From contig NZ_CP107772.1 of the NCBI RefSeq assembly GCF_036345155.1, forward strand, positions 3,472,001-3,536,000: a stretch of DNA of 64,000 nt, in the 5' to 3' direction. This DNA comes from Streptomyces sp. NBC_00582. GTDB taxonomy: Bacteria; Actinomycetota; Actinomycetes; Streptomycetales; Streptomycetaceae. The notes below the pieces were generated by a model. That model was not told the DNA's origin and searched no databases. It worked only from the letters and a program-made list of their open reading frames with translations. Positions 7,588-15,894 of this stretch are shown here, in pieces (position 1 is the stretch's first letter; every line of letters starts with the position of its first letter). The translations under genes were made by a program, and so were the position numbers.

Positions 7588-9581
7588 GGCCGCAACACCA
7601 CCACGCCGTACCGGTCGAGGGTGACGTGATCGGTGATCCGGTCGCCGGTGAGCAGGTCGGTGTGGCTGCCCGGGACGTCGACGGTGACCGGCTCGCGACG
7701 GTGGTTGAGGAGGAACAGCAGGTCACCGCGTCGTACCGCTTCGACCCGGTCCGGGAGCCCGTCGAGGACGGGGCGGACGCCCGCCCCGGCGGCGACCCGG
7801 GCCAGCAGTCCCCGCAGGGCCTCGGGCTCGGGGAGGGTGGAGACGTACCAGGCGCGGTCGCGGTGGAGGACGGCGGGCAGTCCGTCGAGTTCGCCGCCCT
7901 TGTAGACGCTGTCCACGGCCTCGTCCTCGGCCTCCAGCTCCTCCGACCACAGCGTGCCCCGGAAGCCCTCGCACGCGACGGTCTCCCCCGGCTCCAGCGG
8001 CCACCACTCGTGCAGGACACGGATGCCGAACAGCTCGCGCAGCCGGGGGTCCATACCGCCGGGGCGGATCCGGTCGTCCTCGTCGGCGACCCCGGTGAGG
8101 AAGCCGGAGACCAGGGTGCCGCCGGCGCGGACGAAGGCGAGGAGGTTGTCGACCGCCGCGTCCGTCAGCGCGTACAACTGGGGGACGACCACCAGCCGGT
8201 AGCGGGTGAGGTCGTGCGCGGGGTGGGCGAAGTCGGTGGCGAACCCGGCCTCCCACAGGGCGCGGTGCCAGGCGTGGAGTACGGCCGGATGGTCGACGTG
8301 GGCGGAGGGGCGGCCGTCCTGGGCGGAGGCCCACCAGGCGTCCCAGTCGTGCAGGATCGCGACGTCGGCGCTGTTGCGACGGCCGGTCACCTCCGGCCCG
8401 ATCCGCGCGAGTTCCGCGCCGAGCCGTTTGACCTCCTGGAAGGTACGGCCCTGCTCCCCCGCGTGGCCGACCATGCCCGAGTGGAACTTCTCGGCGCCCT
8501 GGCGGGACTGGCGCCACTGGAAGTAGCAGACGGCGTCCGCGCCCCGGGCGACCGCCTGGAGGGACCAGAGCCGGTTGAGACCGCGCGGCTTGGGGTGGTT
8601 CACCCCACGCCAGTTGACCGGGCCGGCCGCCTGTTCCATCAGCATCCAGGGGCCGCGCGCCTGCGAGCGGGTGAGGTCCTGGACGAGGGCGCCGTGCTGC
8701 GCGCCGAGCGGGTCCCTCGGGTCGGGGTAGAGGTCGACGGAGACGACGTCCTCCTCCTCGGCCCAGCGCCAGGCGTCCTGGCCGAAGAACAGCGGCATGA
8801 AGTTGGTGGTGACCGGGATGTGCGGGGTGTGCCGGGCGACGATGTCCCGCTCGGCGGTGCAGCACTCCAGGAGCATGTCGGAGGTGAAGCGCCGGAAGTC
8901 CAGCACCTGGGCGGGGTTCCTCAGATAGTGCGGGGTGCGCGGCGGCAGGATGCCGTCCCAGCTGTCGTAGCCCTGGCTCCAGAAGGCGGTGCCCCAGGCG
9001 GTGTTGAGGGCGTCGAGCGTGCGGTACCTCGCGCGCAGCCAGCGGCGGAAGCGGGCGGCGGCCTCGTCGCCGTGGTCGGCGGTGCAGTACTCGTTGTTGA
9101 TGTGCCACATGGTCAGCGCCGGGTGGCTCGCGTAACGGGCGGCCAGGGCCTCGGTGATGGCGGCGGCGTGGCTGCGGTAGGCGGCGCTGGAGTGGGAGAA
9201 GTGCTGCCGCCCGCCCCACCACTCGGTCCGGCCGTCCTCGGTGACGGGCAGGGTGTCCGGGTGGAGCCGGCCGAGCCAGGGGGGCGGGGAGGAGGTGGGG
9301 GTGGCGAGGACGACGCCGACGCCGTGGTCGTGCATCAGGTCCATGAGCCGGTCCAGCCAGCCGAACTCCCGCACCCCCGGCCGGGGTTCGAGCTTCGCCC
9401 AGGAGAAGACACCGAGGGTGACGGAGTTGACCCCGGCCTCGCGCATCAGCCGGACGTCCTCCTGCCAGGTCTCCTGCGGCCACTGCTCGGGGTTGTAGTC
9501 GCCGCCGAAGAGGATGCGGCCGCGGGTGGCGTCGGCGAGGGTCGGTGTGCGGGCGGGGGCCGGTTCGCCGTCGGCGGGCAT
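7584..9581 (-). CDS. GH42 beta-galactosidase
   Basis: A 665-residue glycoside hydrolase family 42 enzyme: (beta/alpha)8 barrel starting with ILFGGDYNPEQWP, acid/base Glu164 in WHINNEY, nucleophile Glu316 in MLMEQAAGPVNW, then trimerisation and C-terminal beta domains. No secretion signal. In this setting it would remove beta-galactosyl residues from xyloglucan oligosaccharides after the fucosidase. The ATG at 9581 is chosen because it shares a base with the GH74 stop (TGATG) and gives the canonical N-terminus; the open frame extends further upstream but only as antisense-like sequence over GH74. Confidence 0.92.
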   Translation of the reverse strand: MPADGEPAPARTPTLADATRGRILFGGDYNPEQWPQETWQEDVRLMREAGVNSVTLGVFSWAKLEPRPGVREFGWLDRLMDLMHDHGVGVVLATPTSSPPPWLGRLHPDTLPVTEDGRTEWWGGRQHFSHSSAAYRSHAAAITEALAARYASHPALTMWHINNEYCTADHGDEAAARFRRWLRARYRTLDALNTAWGTAFWSQGYDSWDGILPPRTPHYLRNPAQVLDFRRFTSDMLLECCTAERDIVARHTPHIPVTTNFMPLFFGQDAWRWAEEEDVVSVDLYPDPRDPLGAQHGALVQDLTRSQARGPWMLMEQAAGPVNWRGVNHPKPRGLNRLWSLQAVARGADAVCYFQWRQSRQGAEKFHSGMVGHAGEQGRTFQEVKRLGAELARIGPEVTGRRNSADVAILHDWDAWWASAQDGRPSAHVDHPAVLHAWHRALWEAGFATDFAHPAHDLTRYRLVVVPQLYALTDAAVDNLLAFVRAGGTLVSGFLTGVADEDDRIRPGGMDPRLRELFGIRVLHEWWPLEPGETVACEGFRGTLWSEELEAEDEAVDSVYKGGELDGLPAVLHRDRAWYVSTLPEPEALRGLLARVAAGAGVRPVLDGLPDRVEAVRRGDLLFLLNHRREPVTVDVPGSHTDLLTGDRITDHVTLDRYGVVVLRP

Positions 9582-11764
9582 CAGACGGGCTCCCCGTACT
9601 GGATGCCCCGCCCGTTGGTGGCGAGGTAGACCCGGCCGTACACGCGCGGGTCGCCGGTGATGTTCGCGCCGGTCCAGCCCCACTGGTGCCGGTCGTCGTT
9701 GACGCGCACCCAGCTCCTCGCGCCGTCGTCGGAGCGGTAGACGGCGGTGATCGTCTCCGTCGAGCCGACCTGGTAGATCGCCGGATAGTCGGCGCCGTCG
9801 GCGGCCTTGCCGAAGCCGAGGGTGTACGAGGCCCAGCAGCTGGTGATCTTCGTGAAGGAGACACCGCCGTCGGTGGACCGGTAGAGCCCGTTCCACTTGG
9901 CGGAGAGCCACAGATCACCGGACCGGCCCGGGGCCGCGACCAGCTTGAACTGGCTGTCTCCGGCCGGCAGCCCGGCCGCACGGACCGTGAACGAGCGGCC
10001 ACTGTCAGTGCTGGCGAGTACGTTTCCCTTGTCGGTGTCGTACGCGTAGAAGAGCGTCGGGTCGGCCGGGTCGGCGACCGGCGTGGCGCCCTTCGGGAAG
10101 GAGGAGATCTCGGACCAGGTCGTGCCGTTGTCCGTGGAGCGGTGAGCGGGGTACTTCGTGCCGTCCCAGTGCACGAAGGACCACAGCAGCACACCGCCGT
10201 CGGCGTTGGCGGCGATCGGCCCCGGAGCGTCCTTGGCGATGGCGGGCTGTCCCCCGAAGGGCGCCCAGGTCCGCCCACCGTCGTTCGAGAACGCCCCGTT
10301 GCCGTGGTCGCCCCACCCGCTGCGGACCACGTACGACGGCCTGGCCGCGGCCTGCGCGAGTCCCGTCGCCGACCCGGACACGGGGTTCGTCGCCATGCCG
10401 CGCGACGGAGACGCGGTGAGCCGCTCGTGGTACATCACGCCGATGTCCCCCGAACCGCTCAGCAGGTGTGCCTCCCCGACCGGGGGCGACACCAGCTGGA
10501 CCACGGACGTCTCCTCCAGGCCGCGGACCTGCGGCGCCCAGTGCCTGAGGTCCCGGGTGCCGTAGAGGGTGGCGCCGGTGCCGTACACGACGTGCTTCGA
10601 GTCGTACGGGTCGACGGCCACGGCCTGGATCCACCAGCCGAACTTCGGCTGGTCCTCGCCCCACTTCAGGAAGGGAGTCTCGGATACGTCGAACACCGCC
10701 GCGTCCTTGAGGGACGTCCAGGTGCGACCGCCGTCGGTGGTCCGGTACAGGGTGTCGACCGCCGCCCAGCGGTTGTTGGTGGAGACGACGAGGGTGCCGG
10801 GACGCCGGGCGTCCACGGCGACGCCTCCGTAGCCGAAGGTGTCGCCGCCTTCCGGCCGGACCGGTGTGACCTCGGTCCAGGTGCCGCTCGTGGTGGCCAG
10901 CTTGTGCACGCTGCCGTCGGACTGGCCGTTGGGGCCGGGCGCGTCGGCGTACGTCACGTACAGCTCGCGGGTGTGGCAGTCGTAGGCGGCGCGGATCGGG
11001 ACCTTGGCGGAGGCTCCGGTCGGCTGCCCCGGGACGGCTTCCCAGGTGCGCCCGTCGCCGGTCCGGTAGAGGCGGGCGGACCCGGCCGTGCCGTCGGAGT
11101 CGCCCCAGCCGGCGTAGAGGGTGCGGCCGGCGGCGACGAGGAAGGTGACGCCCTGACCGCCGGCGGTGGGCGCGGCGGGGAAGCCGTCGGCAGCCGCCCA
11201 GCCGGCGCCCCGGTCGGTCGACTTGAGCAGCCCGTCGTGCCGGGTGCCCAGCCACAGGGTGTCGCTGTCCCGCGGGTCCACCAGGAGCCGCTCCCCCGTG
11301 CCCCGGCCGTCCTCGTTGGCCCCGAGCCTCACCGTGAGGTCGGTGCGGGTCCAGGTGGCGCCGCGGTCCTCGGAACGCAGGATCGCGCCGTTGCCGGCCC
11401 AGGACTGGGTGTAGGTGCCGAGGGCGAGGTAGAGGCGGTCCGGGTGGGCGGGGTCGACGGCGATCGCCTCCACGCCGAGGAGGTTCCAGTCGTCCCAGCC
11501 GAGGTGGTCGGTGAGGGGCGTCCAGCGGGCCGCTCCGTCGTCCCAGCGGTAGGCGCCGCCGATGTCCGTGCGGGCGTAGGCGAGACCACGGACGGAGGGG
11601 TGGAACAGGACACCGGTGACGAAACCGGTGCCGCCGATGACGGCGTTGCGCCAGCGGTAGGCGGGGGTGGCGCCGGTGGCTGCGCGGGCCTGCACCGCCG
11701 GAAGGGCGGTGAGCGCGGCGGCGGCCGCGGTGCCGGCGAGGACGGTGCGGCGGGTGACGTGCAT
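9581..11764 (-). CDS. GH74 secreted endo-xyloglucanase
   Basis: A 727-residue glycoside hydrolase family 74 protein. The N-terminus has a twin-arginine signal (TRRTVLAG, hydrophobic stretch to about residue 29). The tandem seven-bladed propeller fold is shown by repeated DGGRTW/TDGGVSF-type blades. Catalytic aspartates are Asp67 in ARTDIGGAYRW and Asp440 in GSGDIGVMYH. GH74 enzymes attack the xyloglucan backbone. Unlike many actinobacterial GH74 proteins it lacks a C-terminal cellulose-binding module. It is followed at once by GH42. With GH12 it is one of two extracellular depolymerases of the locus. Confidence 0.93.
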   Translation of the reverse strand: MHVTRRTVLAGTAAAAALTALPAVQARAATGATPAYRWRNAVIGGTGFVTGVLFHPSVRGLAYARTDIGGAYRWDDGAARWTPLTDHLGWDDWNLLGVEAIAVDPAHPDRLYLALGTYTQSWAGNGAILRSEDRGATWTRTDLTVRLGANEDGRGTGERLLVDPRDSDTLWLGTRHDGLLKSTDRGAGWAAADGFPAAPTAGGQGVTFLVAAGRTLYAGWGDSDGTAGSARLYRTGDGRTWEAVPGQPTGASAKVPIRAAYDCHTRELYVTYADAPGPNGQSDGSVHKLATTSGTWTEVTPVRPEGGDTFGYGGVAVDARRPGTLVVSTNNRWAAVDTLYRTTDGGRTWTSLKDAAVFDVSETPFLKWGEDQPKFGWWIQAVAVDPYDSKHVVYGTGATLYGTRDLRHWAPQVRGLEETSVVQLVSPPVGEAHLLSGSGDIGVMYHERLTASPSRGMATNPVSGSATGLAQAAARPSYVVRSGWGDHGNGAFSNDGGRTWAPFGGQPAIAKDAPGPIAANADGGVLLWSFVHWDGTKYPAHRSTDNGTTWSEISSFPKGATPVADPADPTLFYAYDTDKGNVLASTDSGRSFTVRAAGLPAGDSQFKLVAAPGRSGDLWLSAKWNGLYRSTDGGVSFTKITSCWASYTLGFGKAADGADYPAIYQVGSTETITAVYRSDDGARSWVRVNDDRHQWGWTGANITGDPRVYGRVYLATNGRGIQYGEPV

Positions 11765-11844
11765 GGGGGTACCTCGGGGGGAGTCGGAGGGGTGGGGTGG
11801 GTTGCTGTGGGGGGTGTCACTCGCGACTGCCCGCGGTTCAACGG

Positions 11845-11880
11845 GTTTTCAGGGGCGCGGGGAACTGAGCCCCCACTCGG
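11845..11880 (+). repeat. Partial copy of a dispersed Streptomyces intergenic repeat
   Basis: The gap of about 130 bp between the GH74 start and the permease stop contains a TTTTCAGGGGCGCGGGGAAC-type element. The AGGGGCGCGGGG head is shared with the copies near 29041 and, in the other orientation, near 21258. Function unknown; such elements are recalled as common between genes in streptomycetes. Confidence 0.5.
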
Positions 11881-11893
11881 CCGCTCCCGGGAC

Positions 11894-12817
11894 TCAGCCC
11901 TTGACCGCCCCCGTCAGCATCCCCTTCTTGAAGTGCTTCTGGACGAACGGGGACAGGACGGCCACCGGCAGCAACGCCATCACCATCACGGCCATCTGCA
12001 CGGCCAGCCCGGACAGCTCACCGGTCTTGATGGCCTGCCCCAGCCCCACCGGGGCCTCCTGCTTCTGCACGAGCTGGATCATGACGTTCTGCAGCGGCAT
12101 CATGTCCTGGTCGTTGAGGTACAGCGACGCGTTGAACCAGGCGCTCCAGTACCCGACCGCGTAGAACAGCGTGATGACCGCCAGCACCGCCCGCGACAGC
12201 GGCATGACGATCTGCCACAGGATCCGGAAGTCCCCGGCCCCGTCGATCCGCGCGCTGTCGATCAGTTCCTGCGAGATCCCCATGAAGAACCCCCGCAGGA
12301 CCAGGATGTTGAAGACGCTGACCGCGCTGGGCAGGATCAGCGCCAGATAGGTGTCGGTCAGCCCCATGGACTGCACCAGCAGATACGTCGGGATCAGACC
12401 CGCGCTGAAGAACATCGTGGCCAGCAGCACCAGCAGCAGCCAGCGGTGGCCCAGTGAGCCCGTGCGGGAGAGGCCGTAGGCGCACAGGACGGACACCGTC
12501 ATGGAGAACAGCGTGCCGACCAGGGTGATGAGGACGCTGATCACCGTCGCCCGCGTGACCTGGCCCCCGCTCAGCAGCTCCCGGTAGGCGACGAACGTGA
12601 TGCCCTTGGGGATCATCACCAGCCCGCCCGCCTCGTCGATGGTCCGGCGGGAGGAGAGGCTGGTGACGACGACGATCCAGATCGGGAAGAGGATCCCGAG
12701 GCAGGCCAGCGTGAGGACGAGCCCCTTGCCCGCGAGGCCGGCCCTGCTGGGCTCCTCCTCCCAGGCCGGCCGGGGAGGGGCGGACCAGGGACGGGTCTTC
12801 TCGAGCGCCGTGCTCAT
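11894..12817 (-). CDS. Carbohydrate ABC transporter permease (LplC/MalG type)
   Basis: A 307-residue integral membrane protein with about six transmembrane helices (first at LVLTLACLGILFPIWIVVV, residues 33-51) and the EAA-loop signature ELIDSARIDGAGDFRILWQIVMP that contacts the ATPase. This is the MalG/LplC-like second permease of an oligosaccharide importer. Its start overlaps the stop of the first permease by ATGA, so the two are coupled. No ATPase gene is present in the locus, so it must use a shared MsiK-type ATPase encoded elsewhere, as is usual for Streptomyces sugar importers (established for the genus, inferred here). Confidence 0.92.
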   Translation of the reverse strand: MSTALEKTRPWSAPPRPAWEEEPSRAGLAGKGLVLTLACLGILFPIWIVVVTSLSSRRTIDEAGGLVMIPKGITFVAYRELLSGGQVTRATVISVLITLVGTLFSMTVSVLCAYGLSRTGSLGHRWLLLVLLATMFFSAGLIPTYLLVQSMGLTDTYLALILPSAVSVFNILVLRGFFMGISQELIDSARIDGAGDFRILWQIVMPLSRAVLAVITLFYAVGYWSAWFNASLYLNDQDMMPLQNVMIQLVQKQEAPVGLGQAIKTGELSGLAVQMAVMVMALLPVAVLSPFVQKHFKKGMLTGAVKG

Positions 12818-13848
12818 TTCTTGTACACCCCCTGCTCGCCCATCAGATGGGCCACCTTGTTCGCGGCGAGGACCAGCCCGAGGCTGACCACACCCTTGAC
12901 CAGCCCGGCGGCGGCCGCGTATCCGAAGTCCTGGTTGCGCACGCCGTTCCACCAGACGAAGGTGTCGAGGACCTCGGAGGCACCGGGTCCCACGGCATCG
13001 CGTTGCAGCAGGATCTGTTCGAAGCCAACGGTGAGCGCGTCGCCGACGCGCAGGACCAGCAGCAGCGCGATCACCGGGCGCAGGGCGGGCAACGTCACGT
13101 GCCACATGCGGCGCCAGCGTCCGGCGCCGTCCATGGCGGCGGCCTCGTACAGGTCCGTCGGGACGGAGGACAGCGCGGCGAGGAAGACGATGATCCCCCA
13201 GCCGGCGTCCTTCCACACGCTCTGCGCGGTGATCAGGTACTTGAAGGTCTCGGGGTCGGTCATGATGTCGAGGCCGTCGTAGCCGTGCTGGCGCAGGAGC
13301 TGGGAGAGGATGCCCGCCCCGCCGAACAGCTGCTGGAAGACCGCGATGACCAGGACCCACGAGAAGAAGTGCGGCAGGTACAGGATCGCCTGCGACACCG
13401 CCCGCACCCTCGGCCTGACCACGCTGTTGATGAGCAGCGCGAGCAGGATGGGGATCGGGAAGTACAGCACCAGTTGCAGGAAGAACAGCACCAGGGTGTT
13501 GGTGACCGCCTCCCAGAACGCCGAGTCCTCGAAGATGCGCTGGAAGTTCTCCAGGCCCACCCAGGGGCTGTGCAGCATGGAGACGATGCCGTTGTCGCTG
13601 ATGTACGGGTCGTAGTCCTGGAAGGCGACGATGTTGCCCAGGATCGGCACGTAGTTGAAGAGCAGCACCAGCGCGACGGCCGGCAGGGTCATCAGGAGCA
13701 GGGCGCGGTCGCGTCTGAACCGCAGGCGCAGGCTCAGTCTCCCCGAGGGGGGTTTCCGCGGGGAGCCGGTGGCGTCGCCTGGCGCCACCGGGGCCTTCGC
13801 CGTCTCGTCTGCCTCGGTCCCGCTGCGAGGCACCGTGCTGTGGGACAC
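12814..13848 (-). CDS. Carbohydrate ABC transporter permease (LplB/MalF type)
   Basis: A 344-residue permease with a proline/serine-rich cytoplasmic N-terminus of about 48 residues, then six predicted membrane helices beginning ALLLMTLPAVALVLLF. The EAA motif is YEAAAMDGAGRWRRMWHVTLP. The LplB-like family pairs with large lipoproteins of the type encoded immediately upstream. Gap to the binding-protein gene is 27 bp, so it belongs to the same operon. Probable role: import of xyloglucan-derived oligosaccharides. Confidence 0.92.
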   Translation of the reverse strand: MSHSTVPRSGTEADETAKAPVAPGDATGSPRKPPSGRLSLRLRFRRDRALLLMTLPAVALVLLFNYVPILGNIVAFQDYDPYISDNGIVSMLHSPWVGLENFQRIFEDSAFWEAVTNTLVLFFLQLVLYFPIPILLALLINSVVRPRVRAVSQAILYLPHFFSWVLVIAVFQQLFGGAGILSQLLRQHGYDGLDIMTDPETFKYLITAQSVWKDAGWGIIVFLAALSSVPTDLYEAAAMDGAGRWRRMWHVTLPALRPVIALLLVLRVGDALTVGFEQILLQRDAVGPGASEVLDTFVWWNGVRNQDFGYAAAAGLVKGVVSLGLVLAANKVAHLMGEQGVYKK

Positions 13849-13875
13849 GGCCGTTCTCCTTGCCTCGGTGCCGGA

Positions 13876-15567
13876 TCAGCTCGCCGCTGTGCCGTTGTCG
13901 TCGAGCAGCTTCTTGTACCAGTCGCGCAGGGCGTCGCCGCCCTTGCTCTTCCAGTCGGAGACGGCCTGCTGCATGTCGCTGATCTTCTTGCGGCCGCGGG
14001 TGATGTCGTCCTCGAGCTGCTCGAAGTCGTTGGAGAGGTTGGTGTAGCGGGCGGGCTCGGTGATCTGCATGCCGTAGAAGGAGGACTTCTTGGTGAAGCC
14101 GCCCATGCGCTGCTGCCATTCGACCTGCGCCTTGGCGACCTCCGGGAAGTCGGGGTGCGCCAGGGTGGCCGCGGGGCTCGCGACCATGACGTACGCGTTC
14201 AGGACCTCGTTGTTGCCCTTGTCCGTCTTGACCGGGACACCGTCCTTGACGGTGTAGTGGGTGCCCTCCACGCCGTAGTTGGTCATCATGTACTCCTTGG
14301 TGCCGTACGGCGCGGCGGTGACGTTGGCGACCGCCAGCACGTCACGGACGACCGACTCGGACGCCTTCTTGTTGACGAAGGCGAAGATGCCGGCCGGCTG
14401 TTCGGCCCACACCGTGGGGTCGCCGCCGTCGTGGCCGTAGACGTCCATGCCCCAGATCTTGAAGTCGGGGTTCTGGGTGGCCTGTTCGGCGGTGCGGCCC
14501 CACCACTGGCTGATGTTGTTGGAGTAGATGAGGAACTCGCCGGCCGCGAACTTGGGGCCGGGGTCGGGCGCCGTCTTGCCGAGCTTGCCGTCGGGGTGCA
14601 CCACGCCCGCCGCGAAGAGCTTGCGGGTCCACTCCAGGGCCTCGAGGTACTCGTCGGTCTCGACGCGGTTGATCAGCTTGCCGTCGACGAGGTTCCAGCC
14701 CAGCGGCTTCTCGCTGCCGGACAACACGCCGAACATCTGCCAGGCGGTCCACTTCATGTCCAGACAGGCCCACCGCTTGGCCTTCGCGTTGGTGATCTCC
14801 TTGGCCAGAGCCAGGAACTCGTCCGCCGAGCGCGGGACTTCGTACCCCTGCTTGTCGAAGATGTCCTTGCGGTACAGGGGCACGATGCCGGTGACGTACG
14901 ACTGGGGCATCGGCAGGCCGCGCAGCTTGCCGCCGAAGATGGAGCGCTGCCAGGCGTCCGTGGGGATGGCGGCGAGGTTCGGGTAGTCCTTGACCGCGTC
15001 ACCGGAGAGGTAGGGGCCCAGGTCGGCGAACTTGCTGATGATCGCGCTGGGTATCCTGCCGTTCATGTTCCAGCCGGGGACGACCACCACGTCCGGTACG
15101 TCGCTGGAGGCGAGGACCGCGCCGAGCTTCTGGTCGTAGGTGTTGCCGTCCTGGTTCTGCCAGACGACGTCCACGCCGATGAGGTCGTTCATCCCCGTGT
15201 AGTAGGCGTTGTCGGCCTTGGGCGGGGAGCCCCAGAACGGCGACATGACGGTGACCTTGCCGCCCTTGCCGAGCTTCTTCGGCACCGAGGTCTTCAAGGT
15301 CGTCAGATCCAGCTTGCTGGTGAAGCCGACCGGGGAGCCGTTCTTGGAGGGGATGTCGGGCGTCACCACATTGCTGGCGACGTACGCCGGCAGGATCTTC
15401 TTGGCGTCCTTGCCCGAGGTGGTGCCGTCGCGCGAGCCGCTGTCCGAGCCGCCGCAGGCGGAGAGCAGCGGCATCCCTCCCGCCACCGCTGCGGTGGCGA
15501 CCGCCGTGGAGGCGAGGAAGCTTCTCCGGCTCGGGCCGGAGGAGGCGGAAGCGGCGTTCGGCGTCAT
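13876..15567 (-). CDS. Extracellular oligosaccharide-binding lipoprotein of the ABC importer
   Basis: A 563-residue solute-binding protein, large like the LplA group. The N-terminus combines a twin-arginine motif (SRRSFLAS, residues 13-20) with a lipobox LLSAC whose cysteine is residue 38, so it should be exported folded and anchored to the membrane. It is the first gene of a seven-gene minus-strand operon (binding protein, two permeases, GH74, GH42, GH95, GH12). A promoter at 15709-15737 and a palindromic operator at 15685-15698 precede it, with a leader of about 130 bases between operator and ATG. Confidence 0.93.
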   Translation of the reverse strand: MTPNAASASSGPSRRSFLASTAVATAAVAGGMPLLSACGGSDSGSRDGTTSGKDAKKILPAYVASNVVTPDIPSKNGSPVGFTSKLDLTTLKTSVPKKLGKGGKVTVMSPFWGSPPKADNAYYTGMNDLIGVDVVWQNQDGNTYDQKLGAVLASSDVPDVVVVPGWNMNGRIPSAIISKFADLGPYLSGDAVKDYPNLAAIPTDAWQRSIFGGKLRGLPMPQSYVTGIVPLYRKDIFDKQGYEVPRSADEFLALAKEITNAKAKRWACLDMKWTAWQMFGVLSGSEKPLGWNLVDGKLINRVETDEYLEALEWTRKLFAAGVVHPDGKLGKTAPDPGPKFAAGEFLIYSNNISQWWGRTAEQATQNPDFKIWGMDVYGHDGGDPTVWAEQPAGIFAFVNKKASESVVRDVLAVANVTAAPYGTKEYMMTNYGVEGTHYTVKDGVPVKTDKGNNEVLNAYVMVASPAATLAHPDFPEVAKAQVEWQQRMGGFTKKSSFYGMQITEPARYTNLSNDFEQLEDDITRGRKKISDMQQAVSDWKSKGGDALRDWYKKLLDDNGTAAS

Positions 15568-15684
15568 TGCGTCAACCCTTCATGGCGCACCAGGACACCC
15601 GGCGGTGGCCGTCGGCTGCGGTGTCTCGAGTGGAACTGGCTGAGCTGAAGCGGATCCTCCGACCCCTGTGACGAGGATTTCCAG

Positions 15685-15698
15685 TCGAAGCGCTTCGA
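15685..15698. promoter_or_regulatory. LacI-type operator 3, upstream of the importer/glycosidase operon
   Basis: Perfect 14-bp palindrome TCGAAGCGCTTCGA, identical to the core at 72-85. On the minus strand it begins 10 bases after the -10 box at 15709-15714, so it covers the transcription start and first bases of the message, a classic repressor roadblock position. Confidence 0.8.
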
Positions 15699-15708
15699 TG
15701 TTGCTGCG

Positions 15709-15737
15709 AGGTTAAGTGAACACCGAGGGGTGCACAA
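15709..15737 (-). promoter_or_regulatory. Predicted promoter of the importer/glycosidase operon
   Basis: On the minus strand a -35-like TTGTGC (15737-15732), a 17-base spacer and a -10-like TAACCT (15714-15709) are followed directly by the palindromic operator. The match to vegetative consensus is moderate, but the geometry with the operator supports it. Confidence 0.5.
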
Positions 15738-15815
15738 GGGTCGCTTCCAACATTCCTCCGAGGTACCGGAGGTGACCTGTTCTTATGGCCTGCTTGAAAT
15801 AAGCGTGAGGTCCCC

Positions 15816-15845
15816 TTGACACCCACCCGTGCGTCGAATGAGCAT
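15816..15845 (+). promoter_or_regulatory. Predicted promoter of the GH3 gene
   Basis: A consensus -35 TTGACA at 15816-15821, an 18-base spacer and a -10-like GAGCAT at 15840-15845 that runs straight into the operator at 15845-15858. It mirrors the divergent promoter on the other strand. Confidence 0.55.
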
Positions 15846-15858
15846 CGAAGCGCTTCGA
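15845..15858. promoter_or_regulatory. LacI-type operator 4, upstream of GH3
   Basis: Perfect TCGAAGCGCTTCGA palindrome immediately downstream of the -10 of the GH3 promoter and 36 bp before the GTG start. An overlapping extra CTTCGAAAGCG follows. Its placement argues that the GH3 start is 15895 and not the in-frame ATG at 15829, which would put the operator inside the gene. Confidence 0.8.
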
Positions 15859-15894
15859 AAGCGCTCCCCCGCTCCATCGCAAAGGGAACCCCAC

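Noticed and set aside
4733..8020. Open frame of 1095 codons on the minus strand in a different frame from GH12 and GH95
   Set aside because: Arginine/proline-rich shadow of the same strand's real genes; it has no domains and overlaps two enzymes with complete motifs.
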